From the NCBI GenBank assembly GCA_018907035.1, contig JACCIC010000030.1, positions 673,501 through 737,500 of the forward strand: DNA of 64,000 bases, given 5' to 3'. The notes under the pieces were generated by a model. That model saw only the letters and a list, made by a program, of their open reading frames with translations, was not told the origin of the DNA and searched no databases. Positions 60,501 through 64,000 of this stretch are shown here, in pieces. The translations under genes were made by a program, and so were the position numbers. This DNA is from Sycobia sp. Sy_11 (lineage: Eukaryota; Arthropoda; Insecta; Hymenoptera; Epichrysomallidae). How positions within the stretch are numbered: position 1 is the stretch's first letter; each line of letters starts with the position of its first letter.

Positions 60501-62962
60501 CTTTGAGGGCGCGCACTCATTATACATACACGCGCATGTATAAACCGAACTCGTTTCGGATCGACGCCCCGTTGCCGAGCGCGCGGGTGGACAAAGGCGC
60601 GTCCCGACCAGGTATTTTCAGGGCGAGACCGCGACGCGTAGGTGCGATACGCGGGGCCCGAGGGTGCGCGACATCAGAAGAGAGCCCGTCGTCGCTGTGT
60701 GCGTGCGCGCACTTGCATTATAAACCCCTCCCCCCCCTACACCCCTCTCCGCCCAACCCCATTTGCGGTCGCACTCGTCCTCGAGAGCCCCGCATATCCA
60801 GGCGAGGGATTGTCTTCTTCATCCACTCGTGGACCTCCTACGAGAATTCCCCGTAAGCGATTACACGCGCTCGTCCTCTAATCGAGCGCGCGCGAGCGCG
60901 GGGACGTGAAAAAAGACGCTGCGCGCGCGCTCGCTGTATCTTCTCTTTGTACGGTATAGAGATGATGTATAGTGCGCGTATGTGTGTATATATATATATG
61001 TGTGTGTGTGTGTAGAAATATATTGAAGGAGCAAAAGAAAGGTTGTGGGAAATTTTCGTATAATGGACGCGATGTATAATTCATCTGATTGTGAAATTTG
61101 GGAAAATTTTCATTTGGATTGAAAGGATAATCATTCTCTCGAAACTTCTGTACAATGTGTAAGGTGTGCGGTCTCGCTGTGAATGGCTATTATTCTCATA
61201 CGAGAATGATATTATTTTTATGTCTCGATTTTTACCGACGCGAAATATTCGTACTTATATTATACGATAATATACGTATCATTTATAATGATGAATTAAA
61301 CAGAAAAGTTTCTTTACTCATTTGTCTATTTCTTAAATAATTTGTTTTTTGAACCATAACATAAAATTCTTCTTTGAATTTATATCACGTGGACATGACC
61401 TAACCAATGAGCATTTTGCATCTATTAGATAAATTAAATGAATACTGTTTGTTTTAGTTTCTTTTTTTGATTTTTCAGGATTAGCTGAAAGTACGGACCA
61501 AAGGAACAATACACAAAGTAAACATTATTGTAAAAACCATTATATTCTTAAATAGCAAGGAAACAAACTCGTGTCATGAGAATTCTTCCTTTTTTTTTTA
61601 ATTATTATTATATTTTTAAAAATCTATTGCTGATTTGACGCTGTTCAATACATTCAAATCGGATGATTTTAATTCAAGTGTGTCAGTTTAATTAACATAC
61701 ATTCTAGCTAAAATATACTATAATAAAAAAACAAAATTTATGTTTCCAGGGAAAGGAAATGTTATAATCAAGGAAAAAGATAGTGGCTTCTGCTCCAGAT
61801 GTATTTCGCAAATAATCAATTGAAGGAAGAAGGAAAAGATTTATTATTAGAATACATCATACTTGGGTGTTACTTTTAACTATTTCTTTGCTTAATATTT
61901 ACAAACTTGAAGCATACGATAACTTTATCATTATTTAACTTTCAAAATTCATCTTATTCTTTTGTTAACATTCAGACACGAAGCAAAACAGATTCAGCAT
62001 CAAATAATTTGAAATATATAGATTAAAGTGACATGAACAAACAATTCAGCCAATTATAAGGTATCAGTATTCTGTGTAAATTAGAATTTTCTCGGAAAGA
62101 GCTCGGAATTTTTAACTTTTGAATTCAGTGAACAGAAAATAAGTCCAATATTAATAAGATTTTAAGAAATTATGATATTCAATAATTGATGAAAGATATT
62201 ATCAAGACGTATTATTTGTAAACTAAACAAATAAAAACCTGATGATATGGCACTCGTCACATATATTCAGTATATGAATAAACGAATTAGAAAAAATCGT
62301 GTCTTTAGAATTTCATCTGCGGATTGACCACAATATTATAGGGTTACAAAATAATATAGGTCACAACAAATGCATAATTATATTAATAATCGTATGAAAT
62401 TGTTACTTCGACGCTAATTTAGAGGATTATAAAATATATAATTGTCTGATTTTAACCTGAATGCTTTAAGCGAGAGTATAACTCGGAATAGTAATGTAAT
62501 TCAAGCAGTTGAATTTTCAAATCGTTATTATTCTATAAATAAAATTTCGATTGAACTATGTCAGTTGTTTTTGCATGTTTGTAATATATCAAATATAGTA
62601 ATTGTTTTAATTAAATTGCTTTTTTTTATTCAATTTTCCTTAGAACGATGATTATAAATAAAATTCTTTCCTTTTAAAATAGATGTAATGTTTCTGCAAA
62701 TTGGCGCCATATACAAACTCGTAAGTATCGGGATATAGTTGTCGTTAGTATATAAGAAGAAATTAATTACAAACACTCTACAAATGATTACAGCTAAGCT
62801 CGGCTAAGACACAGTTTTAAATCCTTTTTGCTCATTACACAGCCTTACTTTACACAGTGCAATACCCCTATTACGTTCGAGTGCATTAAAATGATATATT
62901 ATTTAATTATTTTAAAATAACATATAATTATCAAGTCAGATGAGAATTTATAGATAGTGTAC

Positions 62963-62965
<3 letters not shown>

Positions 62966-63002
<37 letters not shown>
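62966..63002. repeat. (GT)n microsatellite
   Basis: 37 bases of GT. Confidence 0.98.
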
Positions 63003-63005
<3 letters not shown>

Positions 63006-64000
63006 TAATTAACAAATAACGATTGCAAAATATTTGTGACGAAGTTCTAAGATGTTCTCATAAATATTATTTAATGTTCAATAAAGTGTCCGCCATTAAT
63101 TTAATATTTAAAGTATTATTTAGAATTAAGAAAAATTTTTTTGATTATGATGGGATTAATGATCAGAGAATTTTTTTTCGGTGTATTATATAAGTATTTC
63201 AAAAGCCTTAAAAATTCGATTAAAAAAAACAAATATTTCAGATATAAATATTTGCGTATAACAGGTAAAAAATTTTAAGCGCTCGCAGTCAGTTTCTATC
63301 ATTAACCTGCAGGCGTCGAACTATATTTTTCAAATATCAGCTCCAAGTATTTCAGTACCGGGCAATAATTCATTTTTAATTATTATGTAACGATAACATT
63401 CGTTTAATCTTGCAGTCATCGTATACAACTTTTTTTTACCTTTTTAAAATTCTGCATAAATTCTTATATAATTATTAGTACTGGTTTTGTAGAAAGTTTA
63501 AAATGGAGTACAGAAAACGCTCAAATAAAATATTTCAGAATTTTTGCATATAAGAAATTTTTTAGTGAAATAAGTTAATTATCGTTTTTTTTATTACGTA
63601 TGCAAATCGGTGGTATTCCGATTTCTGACCAACAAATCTCATTATGGTGCATAATTTCACGTTGTTCAATCTCAACATTCTAAATTAAGGATTTTTTTCT
63701 GACAGAAAAAAAATGTTAAAGAAAGTTCATAACAAAGTTTTCATAATATTATAACGAACATCGTTAATACTGATGTCAATATCGAAGTCTATCGATGCTA
63801 AATATCGTTAGTATTCGTTAAATAAAATGAATTGCGTTTTTTTCTCCATTCTCATTAAAACTGGTTGAATAGCATAATTCTCTTCATTAGAGAATTACAA
63901 TTGCAAAAATCTTACAAATTGCTTAAAATTCGGTAGAAGTGTGTGATATAAATTTTTCTGTAGATTTAACGAGTGAAAATATATATAAACGAGTGAAATA

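Larger units (their letters stand above)
50148..64000. other. intergenic or intronic DNA, microsatellite-dense to about 57 kb
   Basis: No supportable protein gene. Long TA tracts continue to 56.9 kb and then become rare. CpG-rich patches lie at 57.2-57.35 and 60.42-60.93 kb; the latter is the strongest in the window, and a 169-codon frame through it (60347-60856) is arginine- and proline-rich as expected from GC-rich DNA read at random. From 61 kb to the end the DNA is AT-rich and featureless apart from one GT tract. Confidence 0.6.

Noticed and set aside
60347..60856. 169-codon plus-strand frame
   Set aside because: It lies in a CpG-rich patch where stops are rare. The product is Arg/Pro/Ser-rich without any domain, and an overlapping frame is also open.
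1..64000. CRISPR arrays, bacterial operons, phage or endosymbiont DNA
   Set aside because: No regularly spaced repeats with unique spacers, no bacterial-type gene runs, and the base composition and repeats are uniformly insect-like.

Overview
This is eukaryotic nuclear DNA, almost certainly from an insect and most likely a hymenopteran such as an ant or parasitoid wasp. The evidence is an insect-type secreted MBF2-family gene, insect-type 5S rRNA genes with a TATATA box about 25 bp upstream, I-group non-LTR retrotransposon debris, a eukaryotic tRNA-Thr without encoded CCA, an AT-rich background with undepleted CpG, and very dense long microsatellites. Genes are sparse. There is no operon, CRISPR array, prophage or other bacterial feature.

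Layout. 1-7.4 kb is AT-rich intergenic DNA with microsatellites and a probable 1.2-kb terminal-inverted-repeat (TIR) element (3471-4689). The one confident protein gene is a minus-strand MBF2-family gene at 7406-7837. 7.9-10.7 kb is AT-rich with no gene seen. 10739-12328 is a probable non-autonomous DNA transposon.

12.3-23.3 kb is the most structured part. Two 5S rRNA genes (12515-12633 plus strand, 23009-23127 minus strand) are identical over all 119 bases and lie in inverted orientation at the two ends of an 11-kb block. Each carries the same roughly 640-bp downstream spacer, and each spacer holds the same 55-codon ORF. Each spacer leads into the same 5' leader of a non-LTR retrotransposon. 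In the right arm this leader continues into a decayed I-group element on the minus strand (family 1: ORF1, endonuclease, RT, RNase H, C-terminal zinc knuckle, poly(A) at 17095). In the left arm the leader is cut off and replaced by a decayed, 5'-truncated second element (family 2). The poly(A) tail of family 2 abuts the 3' half of a third 5S gene, which is the junction expected for insertion into a 5S gene.

23.3-64 kb is intergenic or intronic DNA with dozens of (TA)n, (GA)n, (CA)n and trinucleotide tracts, several CpG-rich patches that could be promoters, a clear 452-bp MITE with TA target duplication (31180-31631), a tRNA-Thr(CGT) gene (50059-50130), and a few good splice-site pairs or donors that may mark exons of genes too spread out to assemble by eye.

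The polymerase III genes (5S, tRNA) look intact. The mobile-element ORFs are broken by stops and frameshifts, and family 1 RT has also lost part of its catalytic motif, so the elements look dead.
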